Notes under the pieces: model-generated
What the model was told of the DNA's origin: nothing
What the model saw: the letters and a program-made list of their open reading frames with translations, nothing else
The model's database searches: none
Shown: positions 42,431 through 53,167 of the stretch, piece after piece
Layout of the letters: the number at the start of each line of letters is the position of its first letter
How positions within the stretch are numbered: position 1 is the stretch's first letter
NCBI GenBank assembly: GCA_030068145.1
Contig: JAPJBO010000695.1
Coordinates: 60,582-124,581, forward strand
DNA from: Diplonema papillatum
Lineage: Eukaryota; Euglenozoa; Diplonemea; Diplonemida; Diplonemidae
Reading direction: 5' to 3'
DNA length: 64,000 nucleotides
Translations under genes and position numbers: made by a program

Positions 42431-42898
42431 TCTTAAGAAAAAGCAAGGCGTTTCGAATTGATTGTTGTCGGTTGATCGACTTTTGGCTTTCTCGCCATGG
42501 AGGAAACACTGGCCAACCACAAACATTTCTATCTTTGAGGTCGCGGTGCCCCCAGAAGATTTGGCCGGGGCTTCGGGGAGGAACGGAAGCTGGCACATTG
42601 GTGAGGCTGATCGATCAGTGCCTCCTCACGCTGCTCCCAATCCTAGAAGCCCCTCCATTCTTGAACCGGCCAGAACAGGCCGTTCCTACTTTCAACCCGC
42701 GGTTTCTGTGGATGCTTTAGTTTCTCATTTCTGCTGCGCATTTTCATCGACCAATATGTTTGAACAATGCGTTCCCCCTTGAACCGAGGGGGCATTTCTC
42801 AAGACAAAGCCGTATAAGCTGCGGTCGCAGTGTCCATCGTTGAGAAAACGACGATGTTAAAATCAGTGCGCAGCACACGAAGGAGACTGCTTCTGAGT

Positions 42899-43095
42899 CG
42901 GCTACGAACATTTCCGGAGGTGGGGCTTGCACTGATAAACAAAGTAACGGATGATCAGCAGCTGATCCATGATAAGAATGATGAGGCACTTTCTACGCCT
43001 CTCTTGGAGCCCTGTAGTAGCACCTTGGCACGTTGGCCTCGTCGAACTGTTCACGTGCAACCGTTGTTCCGGAAATGTTCTCGGCATTACAACTG
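42899..43095 (+). repeat. Family A right part with companion motif
   Basis: GAACATTTCCGGAGGTGGGG and GATAAACAAAGTAACGGATG match 61090-61135 (ACATTTCCGGAGTTGGGG, GATAAACGAAGCAACGGCCG). The later GTTCCGGAAATGTTC also recurs at 61273 after the same spacing class. Confidence 0.55.
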
Positions 43096-44220
43096 TTAGG
43101 AAGAAGAAGAAGAAAAGTGGACAATTTGAGGGAGAGCCTGACATAAGACGGCGCAGTGTAGCTGACACAAGACACGCAGAGGTCACGCACACAAAAAGAA
43201 GCACAACGTACATGATGTACCTGGCGCAAGACACACAGTAGAATACACATAGTGTACCTGAAATACGCAGAATACTTAGAATGCCACAGCTACGCGGAGA
43301 ACGAGAGTGTCTGACACACTAGACTAGAGTTAACTACCCATTTCCGAGGTGAGAAGTGCTCCCGCTATAGCTTCTGACGATTTCATACCTCCGAGACTGT
43401 TGCATTTAACTAAGTTCGTGCTTCACTGGAAACACACGTAACTGAGGTTCGTCACGAGATAGTAAAAAATGAGTGATACATGGCAGTTCACCACGTACTA
43501 CGAAGGCGGAAAGCACTCCAACGCTCAGACGGCTGACAGTTTTTTTTCCGAGCGGCGTTGCGATTGAAGACGGAAGACGGCAGGCGAGCAACCCAGATTG
43601 ATGGGCAATGAAATTGGGCATTGGGCAATGAATGACGAGGCAACTCTTCTTCGAAAGCCCAGTTCAAGATAACGGCGAGAGGGGGCGAGGGGGCGCGAAA
43701 GTGAATCGGATAGATGCCGTGGTCCGGCTGCACACGCACGACGTACGCATTTCACGAACGGATTTCGCTTCGGGTTGCCACATCAGGGCCCCCGCCCTCG
43801 TTTCGATTTCTTCATCATCTCGGCCGCGACGTTCTGAACTCATAATATGATATTATGAGTATCCAACATTTTCCGAACTCCCGAACTAGACTTTCTCCTT
43901 GGTTCTCGCCGAGTTTCTTGGTGCGGTTGCACACCCTACTTTACCCCGGACGGGGAGAAGTCTGCTGCGCAGACTGCGCAGCCCTTCTATCACGACCGCG
44001 AGTGGTTTTCGCGATTTTTCTTCTGTATCCGTGCAACAATTCCCCCATGACACATCCGTCTCCTTCCGGGGCAGGTTTTCTAGAGTTAGAGTTTCTGGAA
44101 GTTGGTTGGTTACCGCGGGAGGCTTGAACAGAGTCCCCCGCGTTGCGTAAAGGGCTCAATTCCACATTTGTCACCTGGAGTTCGACATTGATTCAAACGG
44201 CGTTTTGTTGTGTGAGAACT

Positions 44221-46785
44221 TTAAGTTGAAGTATGCCGCGCCAGCAGCTTGCGTCTGAGGTCTTTCATTGATGCCGGCGAGTGCCGGTAGGCCTCTTTGG
44301 AGGAGGCGTAGGTCGGAGACGGGTCCGGCGCGCGGTACACACGAGGGCTGGGGTTGGAGAGGAGGGCGCTGTACGTCCCGACGGGGGATGCGTGCGAGGT
44401 GCTGGTGTCGAAGTCGCGCGGCGAGTCGGCCAGCAGGTCCGGCGTCGAGGTGGCCCGCAGGGACGAAGGGTCGCGGTACGCCGGCGACACCGTGCGGCGC
44501 GCCGACGACGACGGCGACTTGAGGGCCGCCGACGACAACCCCTTGGACACGATGTGGTCCGACAGCGCATCCGCCGCCGCCACCTTCGCGTACGCGGACG
44601 CGATGGCCGCATGGCTCCTCGCGAGGCCCCCTTGAGAGTAAGTCCTGCCCACAAACGCCGCACCTCCGTCGGCGGATGTCGAACGCGTAGAGTAGTTGTG
44701 CCGCCCCGCCTCGTGAGTCCCGTGCAGCGAGTTGCGGTTCCGGCCAAACGACGGAGTTCCAAGCGATTGCCCCGACGGGAGGCGAAGGGAGGGGGTTGCC
44801 GCCGACCGGTGTGTGCTCGCGAACTGCGAGGTTTGAGCAGGGGTTGGAGTCGAGGCGCGGTAGAAGTGCGTTCGCCAGTCGGCGACACGCGGGGAGAGAT
44901 CTTTAGACGCCGGCGACGTCCCGTACGGGGAATACCCCCGGGGCGCCGTGGAGGTGGTCTCGGGAACACGAGCCCGCGGGGGGCTGGAAGCTGGGTTCGA
45001 GAAGGCAGGGGCAGACGAAGGGTTCGGCCTGGCCCCGCTTGAATCGACGGCTTGCGTGCCTGCAAACGACACGCGAGGGTGCGACCCGGCCGAGACGGCA
45101 TCTTGGAGGCCCTGCTGCTGCTGCAGGCAGGCACGCTGCTTGTCCCGCGGCCCGGCCGCCTGGGCGAGCGCCACGTACAGGCTCCGAAGCGCGGTCGTGA
45201 TACCCAGCTTCTCCTTGTCGATTTGGGCGCGCCGCGCCAGCAGACGCTGGACGTCGGCTCCCACCGCGTCGACCGCGATTTTTGCCCGATCGGCCGCCCG
45301 CTTTGCCGCCAGAAAGGCCCGCGCGCAGGCTTGGATCACCTCCACTCCAGCGGCGCCCCTGTCTTGGGCGCTCCTGCCTCGCTTTGCCTTGAGGCTCCGG
45401 GCGACCGCAAGGTCGGCGTTGACCTTGCGGTCGCCTTCGCCGGTGAGAGAGTACATCTCCGTCAAATTGGGCAAGGTCAACCCCCGTTCCTCGTGCGCCT
45501 TCAGTCGTCGGCACGCGTCGATCCAGCTGTCCCGCGTCAGCTCCGACGCGTCGGTGTCCAGCTGCGCGCGCCGGGCCTCGGCGAACGACCAGAAGCCGTC
45601 GCCATCCGCATCCCAGTATTCGAAGATTTCGCAGATCGCTCGGTTCGCGGGAGGAAGAGAGACAGGCGGGACCGGTTGGTCCGCCGTCGTGTCCGGTTTG
45701 GGTTGCGTTGGTTGTTCTTGGCCGGCGGGTGGTTGCCGCGGGCGGAGTTCGTTCGCCTTGTCGCAGTCGGCTTGCGCTTTGGCAAGCCCGTCGGGGGACG
45801 CCTGGTACATCTTCGCGAGGTGTTCAAACGTGATCCCGACGGCCGCGTCCGCGCCCACACAGGCGCAGCTCATCCCCCAGCCTTCCTTGGTGAGGGCCGG
45901 CGATCCCGGTTCTGTGTCCTGCTGCGCCTTCGCGGCTTCCTCGAAGGACCACACCCCGTCCCCGTCGGCGTCCCAGAACGAGAACACCGCCTCCACAAGC
46001 TTCGTCAACGACCCCGGAGGGCCATCGATGGTGACTTGCGGGATTTCGACGGGGCGCCCGGTTTGCCCCTCGCAGGCCCTTTTCGAGCCCCCTGCGGCGC
46101 CGCCCGCCGTGGCGTGGTCAGCGTCGATCTTCTTCCGGCCGGCCGCCAGGTACAGCTTGACGACGTTGTGCCGCGAGAGGCCGTGCTCGGGATCGGCGCC
46201 GGCCCACCCGCAGACGGCGAGCCAGTCCCTCGGCTCGAGGCGGGTGTTCTCGGTGTCCTTCTGCACTCGGCGTGCCTCGTCGTAGCACCACGCCTCGTCC
46301 CTATCGCGGTCCCAGTGATTGAAGATATTTTCGATCTTCTCCACCGCCCGCACCGCCTCGTCGATCGAGTACTTTTCCGGGGCAGCGGTCATCACCCGCA
46401 GCAGGCTCGACCTCCCCCGCTTCGTCGACGCTAGAGTCGCCGCAAGGAGCTCCTCGGCGGCTTCTTCGGTGTTGATCGAGGTCTCGCACGTTCGCACAGA
46501 CTTGTAGTCGGCGTCGATCTTCTCCACGCCGAAGGAAAGGTACATGCGGCACACGTGGTGCAGCTGCAACCCGGCTTCGGGATCCGCCTTGAGCCACTCG
46601 CAGAGGGTGGCCCAGTCCTGCTGCGCGATCTCCGAGTCGTCGACCTGCGATGCGTTCGCCTCGTCCGCGGACCAGAACCCGTCCTGGTCCCGGTCCCAGA
46701 AGTTGAAGATCGACGCGATTTTGCCGACGGCCTCCATCGCCGCGTCGTCGCCGACGGCGACCTTTTCCTTTCCCCGTATCGCCAT
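44221..46785 (-). CDS. Four-repeat EF-hand protein with disordered C-terminal half
   Basis: This 854-residue intronless protein begins MAIRGKEKVAVGDDAA. The N-terminal half has four repeats of about 100 residues. Each pairs an EF-hand loop with WS and EA signatures (DRDQDGFWSADE at residues 31-42, then DRDRDEAWCYDE, DADGDGVWSFEE, DADGDGFWSFAE) with a downstream helix set ending in MY and KIDAD-type strings. The second loop has Glu at the usual Gly position and may bind Ca2+ poorly. A short Ala/Arg coiled coil follows (around 490-540), then a Ser/Pro/Arg-rich tail ending RRKLLARHTST. Probably a calcium-responsive structural protein; no family name is claimed. A near-identical copy of its first ~58 codons lies 485 bp upstream. 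Confidence 0.85.
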   Translation of the reverse strand: MAIRGKEKVAVGDDAAMEAVGKIASIFNFWDRDQDGFWSADEANASQVDDSEIAQQDWATLCEWLKADPEAGLQLHHVCRMYLSFGVEKIDADYKSVRTCETSINTEEAAEELLAATLASTKRGRSSLLRVMTAAPEKYSIDEAVRAVEKIENIFNHWDRDRDEAWCYDEARRVQKDTENTRLEPRDWLAVCGWAGADPEHGLSRHNVVKLYLAAGRKKIDADHATAGGAAGGSKRACEGQTGRPVEIPQVTIDGPPGSLTKLVEAVFSFWDADGDGVWSFEEAAKAQQDTEPGSPALTKEGWGMSCACVGADAAVGITFEHLAKMYQASPDGLAKAQADCDKANELRPRQPPAGQEQPTQPKPDTTADQPVPPVSLPPANRAICEIFEYWDADGDGFWSFAEARRAQLDTDASELTRDSWIDACRRLKAHEERGLTLPNLTEMYSLTGEGDRKVNADLAVARSLKAKRGRSAQDRGAAGVEVIQACARAFLAAKRAADRAKIAVDAVGADVQRLLARRAQIDKEKLGITTALRSLYVALAQAAGPRDKQRACLQQQQGLQDAVSAGSHPRVSFAGTQAVDSSGARPNPSSAPAFSNPASSPPRARVPETTSTAPRGYSPYGTSPASKDLSPRVADWRTHFYRASTPTPAQTSQFASTHRSAATPSLRLPSGQSLGTPSFGRNRNSLHGTHEAGRHNYSTRSTSADGGAAFVGRTYSQGGLARSHAAIASAYAKVAAADALSDHIVSKGLSSAALKSPSSSARRTVSPAYRDPSSLRATSTPDLLADSPRDFDTSTSHASPVGTYSALLSNPSPRVYRAPDPSPTYASSKEAYRHSPASMKDLRRKLLARHTST

Positions 46786-47080
46786 GTCAGGTAGGGGAGA
46801 AGGGGAGGGGGGGGAGGAAAGCCTGAGGTATGTGCACAACAATATTCCAGCGTTGCATATGGTTTAGAGAAAGTCGGCATCGGAGGGCGTGGGGTTTGGG
46901 GGGGTGCTTCTGGGCATGTCTGGTTGCAATAGTGTGCAGAACAACGTTGGCCAACTATTCAGGTTTTGCCTTTTCTTCGAGCCCTGCCCCGCCTACGAAA
47001 ACTTGCCGAATACGAGCCTTTTTAGTGTTCCAGGCTGTTCTTGAGGCGTGCGACGGACTGTTGCTTGTGGTGATGAAAAC
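46786..47080. other. 5' flank of the EF-hand gene
   Basis: Directly upstream (minus strand) is a tract of C and T about 30 nt long ending ACCTGAC before the ATG. No other feature was recognised. Confidence 0.4.
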
Positions 47081-47302
47081 CTCGCAGAGGGGTGCCCCAG
47101 TCCTGCTGCGCGATCTCCGAGTCGTCGACCGGCGATGCGTTCGCCTCGTCCGCGGACCAGAACCCGTCCTGGTCCCGGTCCCAGAAGTTGAAGATCGACG
47201 CGATTTTGCCGACGGCCTCCATCGCCGCGTCGTCGCCGACGGCGACCTTTTCCTTTCCCCGTATCGCCATGTCAGGTAGGGGTTAAGGAGAGGGGGAGGA
47301 AA
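47081..47302 (-). pseudogene. Truncated duplicate of the EF-hand gene 5' end
   Basis: The 222 bp match 46591-46821. From the ATG (47270 in the copy, 46785 in the gene) through about 170 coding bases there is one substitution (Gln to Pro after ANAS), and the upstream pyrimidine-rich leader is also copied. Past the break the frame runs into unrelated sequence (GTPLRGFHHHKQQ) and stops, so only one EF-hand loop remains. It may still provide an alternative first exon or a duplicated splice acceptor for the gene downstream, but nothing shows that it is used. Confidence 0.85.
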
Positions 47303-47806
47303 GCTGCGGCAAGCGCACAGTTACTTAGGGTGGTGAAAACTGCTGTGAGACGGAGGATCTGAACCCGTGTTGGTCCTTTCAAGTCACCTTTATATCCAAA
47401 GCGTTCGCAACGGACCGAAACCGGATAGCAGCTGACGAACTGTCGAACGAACAGCTTGAGTGTCGGTACTGCGTTGGAGTCCGTACACACTCACCTGGTC
47501 GAACCTGCGGATCCTTAGTGGTGTCTCTGGTTTGTCCACGCATCGAATCCAAATGCCGCAAAAGAACGGAAACAGAGAAAGTCGTGTGGTTCACTCTCGA
47601 CTAAATACGATGAATTTCCTTTCGGTGCTTTTCCTTTTCGTTGCTTCTCCGAGCGTTCTCAGAAGGTGTCATGCTGGCTTGTCTTTTTTTTTTTGTTTCC
47701 GGCGAAATTCGCTCAGTCAGTTGCCTTCGAGGGCTGCTTACTCTTTTTCTACAATCCCGTGTGACGCGTTCCGGATTGTTGTCTTTCGACGAGGGGTTGT
47801 CTGGTT
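47303..47806. other. Gene-free interval
   Basis: No feature could be supported here. Confidence 0.4.
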
Positions 47807-48505
47807 TTATGAGCCAATTCACCTACCCCCCCTGAAAGCGACTTGAGCTCGATTACACTCGATTACACTCATGGCATGCCGACGTGCGACGGCTGTAAGA
47901 AACACGCCGACCTGAGGAGTAGGAGACCCGGGCACTGCTGCAGGAAAGGGCACCACCGGGCGGCCGTGGCGAGAGGTGAAGAAACAACAACGGAGAAGAG
48001 GAAGGCGGAGCCGGAGGGTCCCGCGCCAGCGCCGAGACAGGCGAAACGTGAGAACGTGGTGCTCGTTCTGCCGGAAGCAGAGGAAGACGAGCGAGAACCC
48101 GCAACATCAACGCCGACATCAGCAGCGAAGGTCGGGAAGACGGCGCCAACGCCAGCGAAGAAGCGGCAATCAGACTCCGCGGCGGAGCCGGTACCGAAAA
48201 GACGCAAAGGACGCGTCGATGCGCCACGACCATCGCCCAGGCGCCGAGAAGAAGCAGATATCGACGCGCAACCGATGAACCTCGACGAGCAATCGAAGAA
48301 GAAGCGAAGCACCAAACGCGCGCCTGAGCGCGACGATCAAGACGAGCTAAAGAGGCGAAAGCATGACACTTCACGTGCGAAGAGATAACCGCGCCGTCGG
48401 CGATGCAGATTATCGCCACAGATTCTTTGCATTCTAATCCAAACGATTACACTCGATTACGATCGATTACAATCGATCAGCTTTTGGTGAATTGGGGGGG
48501 TACTG
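47807..48505 (+). mobile_element. Candidate ORF-bearing repeat element
   Basis: Left end GAGCCAATTCACCTACCCCC is inverted relative to the right end GGTGAATTGGGGGGGT, giving a 10-bp core CCAATTCACC as terminal inverted repeat. Inside each end lie tandem CGATTACACT units (47858-47870 and 48443-48475). Between them is one ORF. The segment ATGCAGATTATCGCCACAGA to CTTTGCATTCTAA just after the ORF recurs at 50216-50256, where no ORF precedes it. I infer a mobile or amplified element. No transposase was recognised and target duplications are not visible. Confidence 0.5.
47876..48388 (+). CDS. Small Lys/Arg-rich protein with Cys/His cluster, within repeat element
   Basis: This is a 170-residue protein from ATG 47876, the only supported plus-strand gene of this length in the right half. 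It begins MPTCDGCKKHADLRS and has a compact cluster CxxC-x14-CCxxxHH within the first 27 residues, compatible with one zinc site. The remainder is extremely charged and Pro/Ala-rich, with several bipartite-type basic clusters (KKRQSD, KRRKGR, KKKRSTKR) suggesting a nuclear protein. Codon use is less GC-rich than in the minus-strand genes. The ORF is enclosed by CGATTACACT repeats. Function unknown. DNA-binding cargo of an element is one reading; a host gene embedded in repeats is another. A competing ATG at 47871 is out of frame. Confidence 0.5.
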   Translation: MPTCDGCKKHADLRSRRPGHCCRKGHHRAAVARGEETTTEKRKAEPEGPAPAPRQAKRENVVLVLPEAEEDEREPATSTPTSAAKVGKTAPTPAKKRQSDSAAEPVPKRRKGRVDAPRPSPRRREEADIDAQPMNLDEQSKKKRSTKRAPERDDQDELKRRKHDTSRAKR

Positions 48506-50119
48506 TAACAATTGATTAAACACACAGCACTCAGCCAATCCTGATTAGCCGATGCAACGTGTCTATTATCGAGCCTTCTTCTGGGGCTAAAGATGCTGAT
48601 AGCACGATCATCGAATATCGAACAAAAAGAAGCATATTCGTCTGAAAAAAGGATGTAGCCAGGCAGTGCAGCAGGGGACGAGGAAGTTCGGACTGACTTG
48701 TGGAAGCAGGTTGTCGAGTGCATAGGGGCTCGGGTACCCGTTTTCCCGTATTAGCAACCTTTGCAATTTAGCGCAGCTAATACTCGAGCCTTTTGGCATT
48801 CCCTGCGGGGCAGTTCCAGGCGATAGGGCAAGCGCTTGGCAGACACCCTGTCCTCGAAGATGTCAAGTTTCTGTTTGTGGGTTCGATCTCCCTGGCGACA
48901 ACAAGGCGGTTGAAAACGGAGGCTAATCTCACCTTTAGGCACTGCAATGTCACGCATGCCATTGTCAGACGCTACCGTCTGGCATTGCGCAATTCGTGCC
49001 ATAGTCGTTGGGGGTATTGACAAGGGGGTTCAGTGGACACTCATCTGTTGGCTCCTCGTTACTGCCCACGTAGGTTCCGGGAGGTCTGCTTGGCTGCACG
49101 CGGCTTGTGGTGTTGCTTCGTTCTTGAACTTTTTCTTCGGCTTCATGCGGTTCATCGTCCCGGCCTGCCCCTGGTACACGACTCGTCTCGTCTCCGTAGC
49201 TCGTCTATCCTGCTTCACTTCGTGCTTCCATCGAGCCTACTTGCGCTGTCACATTCCGATGGGTAGTGCGTCTGCGGGAGGAACCTGCCGTTATTGTGGC
49301 TGACACACCCTGTCCCTGCGGCCTTCATCGCTGTCTGCTCTCGTGCGGCCACTGTGGGGCATGATTCCGCCTCGGATCCTCGGTTGTGCTCCTTAGCTGG
49401 ATCGCTAGCTCGATAAGAAGAGCTGGTGTGTGGGCACAAGCGAATGTGGTTGCGGTTGCGGGCCGGCCGGCGTGACTGCGAGCAGACAGGCTGCATGCGC
49501 GTGGGCCCAATCGCGCCATTCACGCGGTACTCCAAAGGCCTAATCGGGCCGGGCCGGCACATACAGATTGCGACCGGGGCCAGCGTCGCACCTCGGTCTC
49601 GTCCCTTACAGCCGGAGCACGTGGCTCTCCCCAAGCCTCTGGGAAGGTGGCGGAGCTGGGAAGACGCGAGAGAAAACCAAAGTAGCGGCGGCCGACCTCT
49701 GTCTGCAAGCACGTCTCTGGCAGGGCAGTCGGCACCAAACGGAGCACAGTACCTCTTCCAAAGCAGTCGGCTGAAGCGGAGCACAGTCAATGGGCATTCA
49801 GAGAGTGCAAAGCATATCTCTTGCAGGGCAGTGGGCAGCGGGCTTTGAGGGAAAGGTCAGCGCGGTAGCGATGACCAGGAGAACACATACAGATGGGTGG
49901 GGAGAGGCCCTGGGACTAAGGCGTGACTACCCCCGTCCCTGTCCCTCCCAGGGCGCCACCCCGAATCTAGCCTGGCTCCACCACGGTGAAGGCCCACACC
50001 TGCGGTTTCCGTCCCTCGTATGCTTGTGCTTGGCACTTCTTGGGCCAGACAGTGGTCAACATGGTCGCTCATGGGCCAGCCAGGGGTCCACCAGTGGTCG
50101 AACCCAAAATACTAGTGTC

Positions 50120-50303
50120 AATTTCGATCACACTCTACAACGCTCGACTACACTCTACTACACTCTACTACACTCGATTACACTCTACTACACTCGATTA
50201 CACTATATTACACTTATGCAGATTATCGCCACAGATTCTTTGCATTCTAACCCAAAATATTACACTCGATTACGCTCGATCAGGGGGTGGGTGAATTGGC
50301 TCA
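50120..50303 (+). repeat. ORF-less relative of the 47.8-kb element
   Basis: Repeated CACTCTACTACACTCGATTA units lead directly into ATGCAGATTATCGCCACAGA and TTCTTTGCATTCTAA (50216-50250), then CGATTACGCTCGATCAG and GTGAATTGGCTC. The order equals that of 47858-48500 without the ~530 bp that carry the ORF. The left inverted end was not found. Confidence 0.6.
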
Positions 50304-50544
50304 TTTTAGTGTTTCCGGCGACAAAGAAGTTTTGTTGTCGGATGGGAGAACTTGCGCTATCCACGGGGGGGGGGGGTAACTTTGCATTGGGTTTCTAGCG
50401 TTGTTTGCAGGTTTCTTTATTTTTTGACGGCATGGTATCAAGAAGCAGGACCAGTCAGACGTATGCACGCCCAGCGATGGCAGCGGCAGCGGCGATTCGA
50501 ATGCAGTCCGATCGCAAATAGACGACGCCGTGGGCACGGTTACC

Positions 50545-50730
50545 CCCTTTTTGCGGGTGCGTATGGTTTACATACGCCTACGTATGGAGATGCATAGCAT
50601 GCTACTGCGTATGTGATGCTGCTACGAACACCGTATGCTGCTACGCGTCCTCGTTGTTCTGAGTACGCACCCACCTCGTAGGTATGCATAGCACCTCGGT
50701 GTTCGCTGCAACACGGTACGTAGGTATGGG
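50545..50730. repeat. Array of TACGTATG-type palindromes
   Basis: Many short inverted units (CATACGCCTACGTATG, GCATAGCATGC, GGTATGCATAGC) occupy this stretch. It is related in motif to the arrays at 17503-17577 and 18152-18262 but more diverged. Confidence 0.5.
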
Positions 50731-53167
50731 CTGTCACCGGTAAAGTAGGCGCCTTGCTCAGACTGCTCTTGAACGCCGGCCGGAAAAACCGCAAGCGCTT
50801 GTTGCTTCCCGCTAAGACCATTTGCTGGTCAAGTAGCGTCGTGCCCAACATCAAGTCACAGCCGCACCACCAGGGTGCGGCGCGCGCTTGCAGCAAGAAG
50901 AACGATCCCCGCAACTCGCAGTGGGGGGTAGGCGGTGCCACTCACTTGTCCCTTCCTCGTGAAGCAGACTGTCTAGCTGAGAGAACTCAGTAGCTGCTGT
51001 TTGCGGTGCCGCCACACAGGGGCGCGAACATTGTTTCGGCAAGTTTCCTGCAGAACAAACTTGTCATATTCGACACTTCGCCGACGGGGCACTTGCAATA
51101 TAGCGTGGCGCACTGATCATTTGACTTGTTTGACTGGTCCCTGCGATGGCTGCCGGCATTCCATTGTTTGGACCACCAAATTTGACGGCGTGAGTTCCCG
51201 GGGGTTACCGGTGACCACTAGGAACATGATCTGGGGAGCGTTTTGCGTTTTCTTTTCTTGCTTTGCCATTGAAGGGGCGGTGAGACGCAGGAAGAGGGCG
51301 CTGCCGTACTTTCAGCGTCTGCTGAAAACGTGTGGCGGCTTAATCCGGGACTGGCTTAACTCGTATCCGCGGCTTACTTTCACGGAGGAAGGGGAGGGGG
51401 CGGGAGCAAGTGCAGCTTTCCACCAGGCTCGATTGGGATCAGCATATTCACCATTCACCATTTGTGTCCCCTTTCATTTACGGAAACGTCGGGAGGTCTT
51501 CATCACAGGTAAGAAGGCAAGGGGCGAAGTACCACGACGCATGATGTGGGGAAAACGTTTTGTGTGCCGATTTGGTGGTCGCGGGTGTGTCCAACACCAC
51601 CGAGCGATAGTCGCATCTTCAGGTAGAAAGCTGCATCTTCAGCCGTGCCGCTCCAGGACTGCTGCCCCTGCTGTATGGATGGGCGGCGACTGCCCCTGAA
51701 ATCGCCGACTGTCTGGGTGCTTTTCCAAGTTGTTTCGTGCGGGCGATGTATGGTCCACGATGACGAAGACGAGAACCCACACGTAACCCTGCACGCACGA
51801 AATGTTGGTCGTGACTGGTTTTCTTTCAAAGGGCCTCTGATTTGGAACACGTTCGAACGAGAAACTGAAGAAGCTGGTGGTGCACATGAGTGCAAGGCAG
51901 CTGCGTCCGGTTGTGCACAAAACATGTAATCTGTGTAAACATGGTCCCGGCGTCATTGGCAATTGGGTTGCTTCCGTCGCAAAACAAAAGAATCCCAACG
52001 CAACTCAAAGCGAGCCGTGCGCATCCAACGCGGACGGTGTGGGAAATAAACCTTCGTGGATGATTCTCTTTTTGCGCGGGCTGCCGCACACTCCCGCCTT
52101 TTTGCGACTTTTACAACAACCGACGACCTCCTCGAGTGTTTTCTTCCGAGCCTCTCTCCCTGTTCTAAAAATAACAGGCCGGCGGAGTTTCGAGACTGGC
52201 GAGAAACGGCGGATAGGACACGGTGCTGCACTTGCCGAAAACGTTCTGGCACTTTCCCCTTTCCCAGGGGTGTGGCTCTTGTTTGTCACAGAATAATTTG
52301 TGCGCCCCCCACTGGAGCGGCGAAGGGGCGCAAGAAAAAAGGGGCATTATTCGAAGAACGGGTTCCCTACTAGCGACGGGATTCATTCTGAAAGGGTGAA
52401 AACCGCCTGGCAAGGAAACTGGGCGTTGTTTGAAGACGGACTGGTTGCTTCCCTCTGTTTCTTCTGCCAGTTTCCGCGACCAAGGTCACGCACTTCGCCG
52501 TTTGCAGCTATTCACTGACCAGTTCGCGGAGGTTCGATTCCATTGGGCCTGCGCCCAGTCGTGTATTCATTGTTAAGTCAAAACGTAACTGGCACGGCAA
52601 GAAGGGTTTGACGTTGTCCAACTCGCAGTCTCTGTCGGTCTGTCAGAAAGTCTAACAGCATATTACGCGGAGCTAACTGACGCTGTCGAAAACGACCACC
52701 CCATGTTGGGCAGTCGAGGAAGTTGATAGGTACTTGGGTTGTTCCTGACGTTCGCTCTAGCATTTCGGACGCCAAAATGGTGGCCGAGTGGTACTTCCCT
52801 TAGAGGTGGGTGGATGCCCGTCAGCTGTTAGGTTGGATCCAAAGGATGCATGGGTGTTAGTCTGATTGCAAACCCTTTTTTGCAGGGGGGGCAAAACTTC
52901 CATGCTCTCCCGCAGCCACCATGGTTGACGGTTTCCGTTCCTTTTTTTTAGACTGTTTCTTGTAGTAAGCGGTCGGTTTTTTGAAGTCTCCGTTTGACTT
53001 TTTTTTTTTTTCCCGACGACAACTAGTGTCAGACTAGCCTACCCGAAGGCAGTTGATTCCTTTAGGCAAGATTTCTCTACCGGCGGAAGTTGTTTGGGTT
53101 AACGTCTTTTTTTTTTATTTTCGGGTAGGTGTCGGGAACTAAGGATCCGAGGTTTTGACTTTTCCAC

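Larger units (their letters stand above)
40600..44220. other. Gene-free, repeat-relic interval
   Basis: I found no supported gene. There is a local duplication around ACCATGAGGTGCGCAGTAG (41101 and 41279) with ATGCAACAAATTT (41159 and 41268). Family A relics lie at 42294-42430 and 42899-42965, the latter followed by GTTCCGGAAATGTTCTCGGC at 43063. A short palindrome CATAATATGATATTATG lies at 43840-43856. Confidence 0.45.
48506..53167. other. Gene-poor region
   Basis: No protein gene is supported. Contents seen: the ORF-less relative of the 47.8-kb element (50120-50303), a palindromic TACGTATG array (50545-50730) and T-rich tracts near 53000-53120. Longer frames at 49215-49790 and 51001-51699 lack protein-like composition or family similarity. 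Confidence 0.4.

Noticed and set aside
51001..51699. 232-residue plus-strand frame
   Set aside because: Mixed composition, no domain, no codon bias like the neighbours, and it runs against the direction of all genes.
52500..52560. tRNA-like TGCAGC...GGTTCGATTCC string
   Set aside because: A T-arm-like GGTTCGATTCC is present, but no D-arm, anticodon arm or acceptor pairing can be built around it.
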